A stretch of 43,017 nucleotides of DNA, from positions 1-43,017 of the forward strand of contig NZ_RPRY01000023.1 of assembly GCF_003949795.1 (NCBI RefSeq), written 5' to 3'. How positions within the stretch are numbered: the stretch's first letter is position 1; every line of letters begins with the position of its first letter. The stretch is from Streptomyces sp. WAC06614. GTDB lineage: Bacteria; Actinomycetota; Actinomycetes; Streptomycetales; Streptomycetaceae. Shown piece after piece: positions 17,221 through 26,400 of the stretch. Under the pieces are notes generated by a model that saw only the letters and a program-made list of their open reading frames with translations, did no database searches and was not told the DNA's origin. A program made the position numbers and the translations under genes.

Positions 17221-17695
17221 GTGCATGGCCGCACGCTGATCGACCGGCGTCTGTATCTGCCCGCCTCCTGGACGGACGACCGCGACCGGCTACTACATCG
17301 CCTACTGCCCCGCCGAAACCACCTTGGACGAGCTGATCCGCGTCGCGGGAAGCCGGTGGGCAGTCGAGGAATGCTTCCAGAGCGCGAAACAGGAATGCGG
17401 CCTGGACGACTGCCAGGTCCGCCGCTACGACGGCTGGCACCGCCACATCACCCTGGCAATGGCCACCCGCCCACGCCTGCCTCACCGTCCTGCGGGCCCG
17501 CGACCTCGACACGGGGAAAGCAGAAACGGATCCTCCCAGCTCATACCCCTCACCCTCCCGAAATCCGACGCCTGATCCACCACCTCACCCGACCCCGACC
17601 GAGCAACGACGACGTCCTGCACTGGTCACACTGGCGACGCAAACGACAGTTCCAACCCCGCATCAGCCACTACCAACAACGCGGCCACACACCAC
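17221..17695 (+). pseudogene. IS701-family transposase remnant
   Basis: Fragments of one transposase lie in successive frames. First [21 protein letters not shown] (17224-17286), then [59 protein letters not shown], holding the W-x-(I/V)-E-E catalytic-Glu region (17289-17462). The tail is [18 protein letters not shown] followed by LHWSHWRRKRQFQPRISHYQ (17557-17676). The N-terminal two thirds are missing and frameshifts separate the pieces, so it is inactive. No terminal inverted repeats were found. Confidence 0.7.
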
Positions 17696-17736
17696 CCCGA
17701 AACCAACACACCGTCACAGAAAAGACCGTTGCAGTA

Positions 17737-18873
17737 CTAGGTTTCATGGTGTTGGGACCGAGCCGATGCGTACGTGTCACGAATTTCTGCGATCGAAACA
17801 CGTCCACTGTTAACTTCGATGGTCCAGAAATGCCAGCCGCTGCTGGCCTCGGCTCCGGCCGCTGCGGCGGCCGACTCAGGGCTGGCGTACGCTCGTGCGC
17901 CGAGTTCAACACGCCCGTCGGCGATCAAGGTTGCGTGGACATCGCCTAGCGCTGTCGATCCGATCAGTTCGACGCCGGGACTCAGGACACCGGTTTCAAT
18001 CAGTCTGGGCAGGCTGAGATTCAAGTCGCGAGTTGAATCGCTATCGGTTACCTCGGACTCGTCAACCAACAGTACGTCATGAAAGGCCTGACAAACGTTT
18101 GGTAGCCCGCGGGCCGTCCGCAAGGCTGCACGGGCAGCACTGCTGTATTCGGCTTCTGTGGCTATGCGTGCCCGGATCCATTCCTCAGCCTGCGGAAAAA
18201 CGCCAAGGGCTTTCGCAAGGTCCACTACCTCGCCCATCACGACCCGTCTGCCTTCTGTCAGACCAGTTCGATCGAGCCTGAATATTCGAATGCTCTCGGT
18301 AACCCGGTCTACGCTCTCTAGTGGGGTACGGGGCGTCAGCGCGTTGCGTCGCGCAACACCTACCATATCGAAGGACAGCATTACACTGTCACTCGCAACC
18401 AGAGGATCGAGCAGGACGGGCATTTCGCGGCTCAGCTCGCCCCCGGGAGAGCGAATACGCGCAGACTCGTTCAGCAAAGGAAAGTGGTCATGCTTTGTTC
18501 TTCGTGACCCATTTGTCACATCGTCCGTTGACGAGTTGCAGAATTCGCATGCAAGGCGGAAATTTTGGGGAACAAAAGCTAGCCAGTAGTAGCCTGTGTG
18601 AGAGGGATCTTCGGTGACCCGTCCTTTGGGTCTGAAATGATCGATATGTAGTCTGCTATGGGAAACTTTGCCTTCGCAGTACCAACATTTCCGGCCGCAC
18701 AAGTCCACTAGCTCGGCTCGAAGCTTGGTCCAGTGGGACGTGTTTCTCCGCTCGAAGAACTTTTGAAGCTTTACTTTGTCGCCGTTGCATTCATCGACCT
18801 GCTTCTCCAGGGCGTCGGCGTCGGCACGCCACTGTGGCGGTACACTCAGCCGAGTGCTGTCCACGTGCCGCAC
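17737..18873 (-). CDS. HNH nuclease (PtuB/TIGR02646-like) with a C-terminal RAMA domain
   Basis: A 378-residue protein with a GTG start 2 bases after the stop of the ATPase gene, so translation is coupled. Residues 55-125 form an HNH/McrA-type zinc nuclease: CGRKCWYCEG, LHIDHFRPKG, YYWLAFVPQNFRLACEFCN. The ...HIDHFRPK...YYWLA...NF.LAC..CN pattern is that of TIGR02646/PtuB, the nuclease partner of PtuA ATPases in Septu and retron Ec78. Residues about 282-370 add a separate domain (LIETGVLSPG, ATLIADGRVELG, YASPESAAAAAG, SGWHFWTIE) that I read as RAMA, predicted to recognise modified adenine. Such a tail is not usual for PtuB as I know it. It is the last gene of the hsdR-S-M-ATPase-HNH operon. 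Confidence 0.8.
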   Translation of the reverse strand: MRHVDSTRLSVPPQWRADADALEKQVDECNGDKVKLQKFFERRNTSHWTKLRAELVDLCGRKCWYCEGKVSHSRLHIDHFRPKGRVTEDPSHTGYYWLAFVPQNFRLACEFCNSSTDDVTNGSRRTKHDHFPLLNESARIRSPGGELSREMPVLLDPLVASDSVMLSFDMVGVARRNALTPRTPLESVDRVTESIRIFRLDRTGLTEGRRVVMGEVVDLAKALGVFPQAEEWIRARIATEAEYSSAARAALRTARGLPNVCQAFHDVLLVDESEVTDSDSTRDLNLSLPRLIETGVLSPGVELIGSTALGDVHATLIADGRVELGARAYASPESAAAAAGAEASSGWHFWTIEVNSGRVSIAEIRDTYASARSQHHET

Positions 18874-18875
18874 TG

Positions 18876-20414
18876 TCAGAGCCCCCGGGTCAAGCGCTGA
18901 TCGAAGAGTTGGGCTGCCAACGCTGCAAGCTCCTGAGAGTTCGGATAGCTGTCTCCGGTCGCGCTGGAGATGAGTTCTTTCCGGCGTCGATCTAGTTCGG
19001 CCAAGAATAGCTCGACCGCCTTCTCCCGATGAGATGGAGCAAAGCCGAGTTCCTCGAGCTTCTCGTTGAGCTCCCGTAGTCTATCGAGCTCGTCATGACT
19101 AAGCTTTCGGCGCCCCGCAAGCTCGTATTGTTCGTCGATCAACATCTGGGTATAGCTGTCGAGCTGGCTGGTGAGTCCGTAAAGCTCGGAGGTCAAGATT
19201 CCGCCGACTCCGCGACCGCGAGGGTCGTCAGCCGGCATCTCCGCACATGTCGAACCATCATTCGCACGCCGAAGGATCCTGAGCTGCTCACGGGGAACAT
19301 TGGATACCAGGGCGGGATCATGCGTCGTGGCGATGAACTGCGACCTCTGTCCATCCTCCAGCATCTCGCGAATCGAGGCATACCAACTCTGACTCCATGC
19401 AGGGTGGAAATGCGAGGCTGGCTCGTCGAGGAGGAAGAGGGACTCCTCGCCTCGCTGTAGGCGGAGCATTCCGAGGACTACGAGCATCTGCTGCTCGCCT
19501 GCACTCAGATCCTGCGGCCGAATCTGATCACCGCTGCTTGTGATCAGCCTGACGTCCGCCGTCAAGATTTCTGCGGTCTGCAAGCGCTCCAGAGTGGCGA
19601 ACATCGTCGCATCCGAGGCGAACAGACCTAGAAAGCTCGCGAGATCGTCGGGTGCGGCGATAGTGATCCGGAAATCGTCATAATTGCTGGGAATTGAGGA
19701 ATCGGGTATTGCGCCGAACCGTCCCATGGACGCTACTTGGTCAAAGAGAGTCGGCGCAAATCCCTGAAGTCCCCAGTAAGGCAGTGCAGCATGCGAAGAA
19801 TTTCTGAACCACGGGGGCCGTCGTACCGTTAGGTCGGCCGAAGCGAATCCTTGAATTCCGACATGCTTCTCCGTGTACCGGCTAAACCTCTCCGACCAAT
19901 CAGGTAGGAGCGCGAGGAGAATTAGCGGAAGGTGCCGTCCGTCGCACTGGAATAGCGACCGCAGCCCCGGCTGGCTCTCGAGGCGATCCATTCCCTGCTT
20001 TCGGGCGGCGTCAAGATCGGCCTTTGCGTGACGTTCGAACTCCTCGTCCCAAACAGATTCTCCACTTGCCTGATAGCCGAATACATGGTCCGGAAGATGA
20101 TGGTGCCAGTGCGCGCCATTCACCTGCTCAGCGGCACGGCCACTGGCTGAAATTTTCATCGTCGGTTGTGACCCCGCCGTCTTCTGGACGACGTGGACGG
20201 CTAGATCTCCGTGAATATACTTGACGCCGTAGCTGAAGCTGGCTTTCTTGGATCGCCGGAGACTTCCAAAGATCTCTACCAGAGCATGCAAGACCCTGGA
20301 CTTGCCGCGCCCATTACGCCCTACGAGGACACCGACATCACGGGCGTCGTGAAGGTTGAGATGGAAATCGCGCAGGCCGCGATAGTTTGGAAGCTCCAAT
20401 TCGACCAGGTGCAC
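18876..20414 (-). CDS. PtuA-like ABC/AAA ATPase linked to the restriction system
   Basis: A 512-residue SMC/ABC-type ATPase. The GTG at 20414 (VHLVELELPNYRGLRDF) is preferred over the upstream ATG at 20435 because AAGGGGGGA lies 6 bases ahead and the family N-terminus begins here. It has Walker A GRNGRGKS (about 32-39), an ABC signature LSAGEQQ, Walker B SLFLLDEPASHFHP, and the switch His in ATTHDPALV. The middle part (100-280) carries the family insert, and the C-terminus is a coiled, charged segment (RRKLSHDELDRLRELNEKLEEL). PtuA-type ATPases control a partner HNH nuclease and release it on infection. The gene lies 61 bases after hsdM and 2 before the HNH gene. Confidence 0.8.
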   Translation of the reverse strand: MHLVELELPNYRGLRDFHLNLHDARDVGVLVGRNGRGKSRVLHALVEIFGSLRRSKKASFSYGVKYIHGDLAVHVVQKTAGSQPTMKISASGRAAEQVNGAHWHHHLPDHVFGYQASGESVWDEEFERHAKADLDAARKQGMDRLESQPGLRSLFQCDGRHLPLILLALLPDWSERFSRYTEKHVGIQGFASADLTVRRPPWFRNSSHAALPYWGLQGFAPTLFDQVASMGRFGAIPDSSIPSNYDDFRITIAAPDDLASFLGLFASDATMFATLERLQTAEILTADVRLITSSGDQIRPQDLSAGEQQMLVVLGMLRLQRGEESLFLLDEPASHFHPAWSQSWYASIREMLEDGQRSQFIATTHDPALVSNVPREQLRILRRANDGSTCAEMPADDPRGRGVGGILTSELYGLTSQLDSYTQMLIDEQYELAGRRKLSHDELDRLRELNEKLEELGFAPSHREKAVELFLAELDRRRKELISSATGDSYPNSQELAALAAQLFDQRLTRGL

Positions 20415-20475
20415 GTCCACTCCCCCCTTGATCATTCGGCGCCAACTCTCGCCATCGCCGATGAACCAGCTTCCG

Positions 20476-22017
20476 TTATTCGCTTTGCTCGGTGTCCTGC
20501 AGAGCGAGGCCCGCAGGGCGCAATGCGTCCGCGAGGGACATCAGCTCTGCCAGGGCAGATTCAAGCTCTTGTGCGATCTCGTCAGCAATCACATGAGGCT
20601 CGAGCAAGTCGTCCTCGTTGTCGGCCAACTCATCCTTAACGCTCGCCAGCAGCCGGAGATCGACCAGATCACGCTTCAGCAAGTAGTCGACGTCGTAGGG
20701 CTTGAATTGTTCGGACGGCTGCCGGAGCTCCCGGCTCTCGCCCGGGCGGTACGCGGCGACGAAGTCGTCCAGGTCTTCCCGCCGAAGGCGCTTCTGCTTC
20801 AGCGTGAAGTGCTGGTTGGTGCGGAAGTCGTAAACCCACAGCGTCTTGGTCTGAGGCTTGCCGTCCGCCCTCGGCGGAAGCTTGTCGAAGAAGAGCACGT
20901 TGGCCTTGACGCCGCCCGCATAGAAGATGCCGGCGGGCAGCCTCAGCAGCGTGTGCACGTCACACTGTTGGAGCAGGCGCCTGCGCAGGGTCTCGCCGGG
21001 GCCGCCCTCGAAGAGGACGTTGTCAGGGACGACGACGGCGGCCCGGCCTCCCGTCTGGAGCAACGTGTAGATGTGCTGGACAAAGTTCAGCTGCTTGTTG
21101 CTGGTGGTGACCCAGAAGTCGAGGCGGTGGTAGGCCAGGTCCTTGCGCTCGATCTCGTCATCCTCCCCGAAGACCATGATCGAGGACTTCTTCCCGAACG
21201 GCGGGTTGGCCAGGACGAGAGACGCATGCCGGGTCGGCGGCTTGGCCAGTGCGTCGCCCACGTCGATCAGCGACTCGCCGTTCGGCTGCCCGATGCCGTG
21301 TAGCAGCAGGTTCATTGCTGCAAGGCGGGCGGTTCCGTCGACCAGCTCGTTCCCGCGAATCGCACCAGCGCTCAAGCGCTCGCGCTGTTCGGGCGTGAGG
21401 CCTCTGTCGTGGTGGCTTTGGATGTACTCCGATGCGCTGAGGAGGAACCCGCCAGTACCGCAGGCGGGATCGACGATTGTGTCGTCGGGTGTCGGCTGCA
21501 TGCAGTCCACGATCGCTCGGATGAGATCGCGCGGCGTGAAGTACTGTCCAGCCCCGGACTTGACGTCTTCGGCGCCCCGGGCGAGCAGAGCCTCGTAGGC
21601 ATCGCCCTTGATGTCGACGCCCGTACCCGACCAGTTCTCCTTGCCGATGAGCTCCCGGATCAGTCGCTTCAGCTTCGCCGGGTCCTGGATGCGGTTCTGC
21701 GCCTTCTGGAAGATCCGGCCGAGCGTGCCGCCCTTGCCAGCGAGCTGCAACAGGATCTTCGTGTACGCCTCCTCGAGTTCCCTTCCCTCTGCGTCGAAGA
21801 GGATCTGCCAGGCGTTGAGACCGTCGAGGATATCGACCGGGTTCAGCCGACGGGTCTTCTGCTCATGGGCCATCTTGAGGAAGAGCAGATAGGTCAACTG
21901 CTCGACGTAGTCTGTGACCGAAACGCCGTCATCCCGGAGGACGTTGCAGTAGCTCCAGAGCTTGTTGACGAGGGCCTCGGCCTCAGCCATCCGCGGCAAT
22001 GCGCCTGGCTTGGTCAC
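20476..22017 (-). CDS. hsdM: Type I restriction-modification DNA methyltransferase, M subunit
   Basis: A 513-residue N6-adenine methyltransferase subunit. The N-terminal helical HsdM_N domain runs to about residue 140 (LVNKLWSYCNVLRDDGVSVTDYVEQLTYLLFLKM). SAM-binding motif I is DPACGTGGFLLSA (about 184-196) and catalytic motif IV is NPPFGKKS (about 270). It transfers methyl from SAM to adenine in the sequence chosen by HsdS and forms the M2S complex with the upstream subunit. Its ATG overlaps the hsdS stop (ATGA, 22014-22017). The order R-S-M is uncommon compared with the usual R-M-S. All key residues are intact. Confidence 0.95.
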   Translation of the reverse strand: MTKPGALPRMAEAEALVNKLWSYCNVLRDDGVSVTDYVEQLTYLLFLKMAHEQKTRRLNPVDILDGLNAWQILFDAEGRELEEAYTKILLQLAGKGGTLGRIFQKAQNRIQDPAKLKRLIRELIGKENWSGTGVDIKGDAYEALLARGAEDVKSGAGQYFTPRDLIRAIVDCMQPTPDDTIVDPACGTGGFLLSASEYIQSHHDRGLTPEQRERLSAGAIRGNELVDGTARLAAMNLLLHGIGQPNGESLIDVGDALAKPPTRHASLVLANPPFGKKSSIMVFGEDDEIERKDLAYHRLDFWVTTSNKQLNFVQHIYTLLQTGGRAAVVVPDNVLFEGGPGETLRRRLLQQCDVHTLLRLPAGIFYAGGVKANVLFFDKLPPRADGKPQTKTLWVYDFRTNQHFTLKQKRLRREDLDDFVAAYRPGESRELRQPSEQFKPYDVDYLLKRDLVDLRLLASVKDELADNEDDLLEPHVIADEIAQELESALAELMSLADALRPAGLALQDTEQSE

Positions 22018-23453
22018 AGCAGGGTCTCCTGTACTTCCTTCTTCGGCGTGCGCCTGCTGGCAACGCGCTTACGGGCTCCGGCTAGGGGCGTCGGGACGTC
22101 CGCCCGGGCTGCTTCCAAGAGGACGGACGCTGGCTCATCTTCTGGAACTTGTGGTACGAGTCGGCCGGAGAACGCGGTGCGGAGTAGTGCCTTTCGTATG
22201 GCGGCGAGGCGCTCCAGGCCGGCGGTCGCCGAGCTGTGGACCACATCCGCCATCTTTAGGCGTTCCTCGATCTCACTCACGAGCTGTTGCTGAACGTCCT
22301 GCGGTGGGATGGCGACCGGCAGCATCCGGATCTTGCTCAGGCTAATGGACGCAAGATTGACGCTCTGCTTCCCATTCCTCTCGCACCAGCGCTGTCCGAA
22401 GCCGTTGGCATGCCAGGCGAGCAATTTGGGATGGAGGACCTCTTGGTCGACGCGGGCGCGGAAGACATGGTTCTGGTGGATGCACTGAGGGATCTGTTCC
22501 TCCCAGATCCAGCCGCGTCCAAGCTTGTCGCGGTCGCCACCCTCGTTGAGAAGCACGTCGCCATGCTTCAGGTACAGCTGGTCGGCTTTCGCCGGCGCCA
22601 CCTTGATGGTGGACACGTCGGAGAGCTCGAGGCGCCCGCGCTGCACATTGGCTACCCGAAGATAGGGCACCTCGACATAGGAGGGGTCGTTCTGCTTCTT
22701 TGTGTCCTTGGTGACGCCACCGACGACTGCAGCGATCTGGCCGAGCCGGGCCCAGCGCCAGTTCCGCGGAAGCGGGGGCAACTCACCGTCGTCGATTCCA
22801 GCGGGGGCGAGGTGGGCGGCCGCCCGCTGCGCCGGGGCAAGGCCCCCAGTGGTCGCGAAGTCCGTGATCCTGGTGCGGAGCCGGGACATCCGGGCGACCA
22901 CGGTGTTCAGACTGGAGGCCACTGCGTCCAGCTGGGAGAGGCGGTCCTCGAGTTCGGCGACCAGGCGATGTTGCTCAGCTAGCGGCGGGATGCTGATCGG
23001 CCACCGTGCCAGGCGGGTGGCCCCAAGGTGGTGGATGCCGACGCCCCGGGCGTCTGCAGCGAAGGCACCGCGCAGAGCCTCATAGCGGAGGTAATGCAAG
23101 AGGTAGCGGGGTTCGACGCGCCGTGCCCTCACTCGGATCAGAGTGTTCTGGAGGCAGCAGTCCTCGATCTCGTCGTTCCACAGGGCCGGCTTGCCAACTT
23201 CGCCAGCGCTCCCTGACGCCTCGCCCACCACGATGTCACCGCGGCGCAGGCGATAGACCTCCGCCTCGTCGTCGGTGAAGTGCATAGTCTTCACATCATC
23301 GAGGAGGAGACCATGCCAGCCAACGTTGGCCGCGCGCAGGTAGGGGCGCATGTTGGTGCCAGTGTGGTTCTTCGGCGATCGTTGCCGGCCGAGGCGAACC
23401 TCCGCGAAATCTGCCAGCGGTGCTCGCAGCCAGCCAGGCGGCAGTTCGCTCAT
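22014..23453 (-). CDS. hsdS: Type I restriction-modification specificity subunit
   Basis: A 479-residue subunit with two target-recognition domains. TRD1 is about 1-150 (WLRAPLADFAEVRLGRQRSP to IHHLGATRLARWPISIPPLAEQ). The first conserved helix follows (LVAELEDRLSQLDAVASSLN), then TRD2 about 220-375 (WRWARLGQIAAVVGGVTKDT to LSKIRMLPVAIPPQDVQQ) and the second helix (LVSEIEERLKMADVVHSSA). Each TRD reads half of a bipartite site, which cannot be predicted here. The tail after residue 440 is basic (RKRVASRRTPKKE). Both ends overlap neighbours by 4 bases (with hsdR at 23450-23453 and hsdM at 22014-22017), so the three genes are translationally coupled. Confidence 0.95.
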   Translation of the reverse strand: MSELPPGWLRAPLADFAEVRLGRQRSPKNHTGTNMRPYLRAANVGWHGLLLDDVKTMHFTDDEAEVYRLRRGDIVVGEASGSAGEVGKPALWNDEIEDCCLQNTLIRVRARRVEPRYLLHYLRYEALRGAFAADARGVGIHHLGATRLARWPISIPPLAEQHRLVAELEDRLSQLDAVASSLNTVVARMSRLRTRITDFATTGGLAPAQRAAAHLAPAGIDDGELPPLPRNWRWARLGQIAAVVGGVTKDTKKQNDPSYVEVPYLRVANVQRGRLELSDVSTIKVAPAKADQLYLKHGDVLLNEGGDRDKLGRGWIWEEQIPQCIHQNHVFRARVDQEVLHPKLLAWHANGFGQRWCERNGKQSVNLASISLSKIRMLPVAIPPQDVQQQLVSEIEERLKMADVVHSSATAGLERLAAIRKALLRTAFSGRLVPQVPEDEPASVLLEAARADVPTPLAGARKRVASRRTPKKEVQETLL

Positions 23454-26400
23454 GCGGTGAGTTCCTGATCCAGCTCGTCTAGGACTGCCTCGGCGCGATC
23501 GTCGCCGAAGACGCGCAGGAACCCGTCGGTACCTCCGCGCTCAGTGAAGGGTACGCGGTCGAGGTCGGCTACATCGAACCGGACGCTGGTGGCCATGGTG
23601 TCGACAATCCGCTCAAGCCACCAGAGCTCGTCTGGGGTGAACACCACGCCAGCCTGGGCCTGGCGGGCAATCCAGTTGGCGAATCGCTCCTCGACGGTGG
23701 CCCTGTAGGGCCTCACCTCATTGTCCAGCCCCAACTCGAACCGGATCAACGAGACCAGGTCCGGCGGCCCATGCTTGACACCGGGAGTACTCACAGCCTG
23801 CCCCAGTTGCTCGTATGCCTGCCAGAGCCGTTCAACGGTCCACTGGTGTGGCGGCCTGGCAATTCGGGCAGCCAGGTCTCGAAGGCGCTGATATGCCTCT
23901 CGGGGGTGTACCTCCCGGCCACCTTGGCCAGTTAGTGCGACCTGAAGCGCGGCGATCTCATTACGATGCTCGGTGACGTACTCCCGCCAACTTGCGACGG
24001 TGGCTGGAGCATTCTCGACTGGCTCGGCGAATATCAGCTGGTCTGAGCTGACCTCGTCGTAGACGATGCGCTGGTTGGTCCGGATATAGATCAGCAGGTC
24101 TCGGAGTTCTTTATTAGCAGCCAGCGGTTGAACAGCCTTCTGCACTTCGTCGTGCACACCTTGGGCGCCCTTGGTGCGCCGGACCTCGTCGAGATGGTCA
24201 ATGTCGACTGCCTTCATGATCCGTCCGATGACAGTGTCGAGTGGTTCGCCGGCAAGACGGCTGATTTCGCCGTGGTCTTCGGCGGTCAGGGTACGCGCGA
24301 GTCGCGACAGCCGAAGGGCCAATTCTTCGGCCTCGTCTTCATTAATGGTATGGCCTGCGGTTTTACTCAACAATTTCCGTAGCGCGGTGCGCTTGGCGTC
24401 GTCCCTCTCAACGGCTGGGGTTTCACGCTTGTGGCTTTCCGTGACCCCGATTGCGTCGATTACGACAAACCTGGTCTTCTCTGCAACATCGGGGGTTACT
24501 GCCCGCAGCTCGGTAGGGTCGATGGTACGGGATCCGCGACCGCGCATTTGTTCAAAATAAGCCCAGCTCTTAACGTCGCGCAGGAACAGCACGCATTCGA
24601 TCGGGCGTACATCGGTGCCTGTGGCGATCATGTCGACCGTTACTGCTACCCGCAGCTCCGGCGTGTTGCGAAATTCGGATAGGAGTATGTCCGGTTTCGC
24701 GACCGATCCGGTGATTTTCTTGCAGAAATCATTTCCCTTTCCGAAGACGTCGCGGACCATTTCCACGACCTCATCGGCGTGAGCTTCGCGTCGTGCGAAG
24801 ATCAGTGTCTTAGGCACCATTCTTTTGTCCGGGGCCACAGCCTGCCGCTCCGGAAAGATCACCGGGATGTTGTCGCGGAAGGTGGTGAGTACGGTACGCA
24901 GCTGCCCCACGCTGATGACATCGGAACCCACCTGGCTCGCGCCATAAGCGAACTCTTCGTCCAGTTCCTCGTAGCGGCGACGCCGCGTGCGGCGATCCGC
25001 GATCGGCACATGTGTGTCGACCGGAATTACAGACCCTTCCTCTGTGATTTGCGTACGAATCCGATACGTGCTGTAGTCCACGGCAACGCCATCCGCCACG
25101 GCTTGCTCGTACGTGTACTCGCTAACCAATCGATGGAAGAATCCAAAAGTCTGTGCGACAGGCGTTGCAGTTAGGCCGACCAAGTGCGCGTCGAAATACT
25201 CGATGACGGCGCGCCATTTGCCGTAGATCGACCTGTGGCATTCGTCGATGATGATGAGATCGAAGGACTCTGGGGGCAGTCTGTCGTTGTAGATGACGGC
25301 TGCCGGTGCCCCTGGGTCTACTGCCTCCTCTTCCTCTTCGAAGGAAGATACGTCACTGTAGTCATCCGATGGGCCGGGATCTTCGCCTTTCAGCAACTTT
25401 GCCACACGATGGATCGTCGAGATGACGACCTTGGACGATTCCAGAACGGTCGATCCGGTCAATTGGTCTACGTTGTAGAGCTCCGTGAACTTTCTGCCGT
25501 CGTCCGGGGTGGTGTAATTGGTGAATTCGGAATGAGCCTGCGCGCCCAGGTTGTTTCGGTCCACCAGGAAGAGAATCCGCTGAGCCTTGGCATGCTTGAG
25601 TAGCCGGTAGGCGGCCGTGACCGCGGTGTAGGTCTTGCCTGCGCCGGTTGCCATCTGGATCAGAGACCGACGGTCGCCCCTGCGTAGCGCTGCCTCCAGC
25701 CCTTGCACTGCGTCGAACTGGGCCGGCCGCAGTCGGCCGCTGACGACATCTTGGTAGTCGAGCGCCGGCAGGCGCTCACGGAGCCGAGCCCGATAGGTTG
25801 GGGCGCCCAGGTCTGCGTCTGCTTCCCGCATCCATCGGGCCAGTGTTTCGGGCCGATGGAACGAGTGCACGTCGCGGGTGCGCGAGTCTGGGTCGAGCGC
25901 GTCACGGAATCGGACAATTCCACCGTCGCTGACATATCGGTAGGGCAGCGGTGTCTGCCAGGCTTGAAGGTCTTGGGTTGCTGTCAAGCCTGCGGCGTAG
26001 CGGTCCGCCTGGCGCTCGGCGACCGCCAGATCAGCACCCTCGTGTTTGGCCTCGATCACACCGACGAGTTTGGTGTCCAGGTACAACAGATAGTCCGCAC
26101 GGCCCGCAGCCGTCGTGACCTCACGGACGGCAACACCACGAGCCGCGTACAGGCTTTGGCTTCCTTGTCCGTCCTGCACGGACCATCCCGCCTCAACAAG
26201 CATGTCGTCGATCCGGTCTCGGACCCGTGCCTCGCTGAGAGGCTCTTGGGATGCCCGTCGTGCGCTGGAGGCGAGGGCTTCCCGCTGCCGCGCGGTCGGC
26301 CGCTTTCCAATCCGCTCGTCATCGAAGCGCTGCTGGAGAAGGGTCCTCTCGTCCGCTAGGGCCTTGAGGAGGTCAGCCACCGCGGCCTGAGCCGCTGCGG

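Noticed and set aside
18876..20414. Retron (reverse transcriptase plus PtuAB)
   Set aside because: No reverse transcriptase motif (YxDD) is encoded in or next to the operon.
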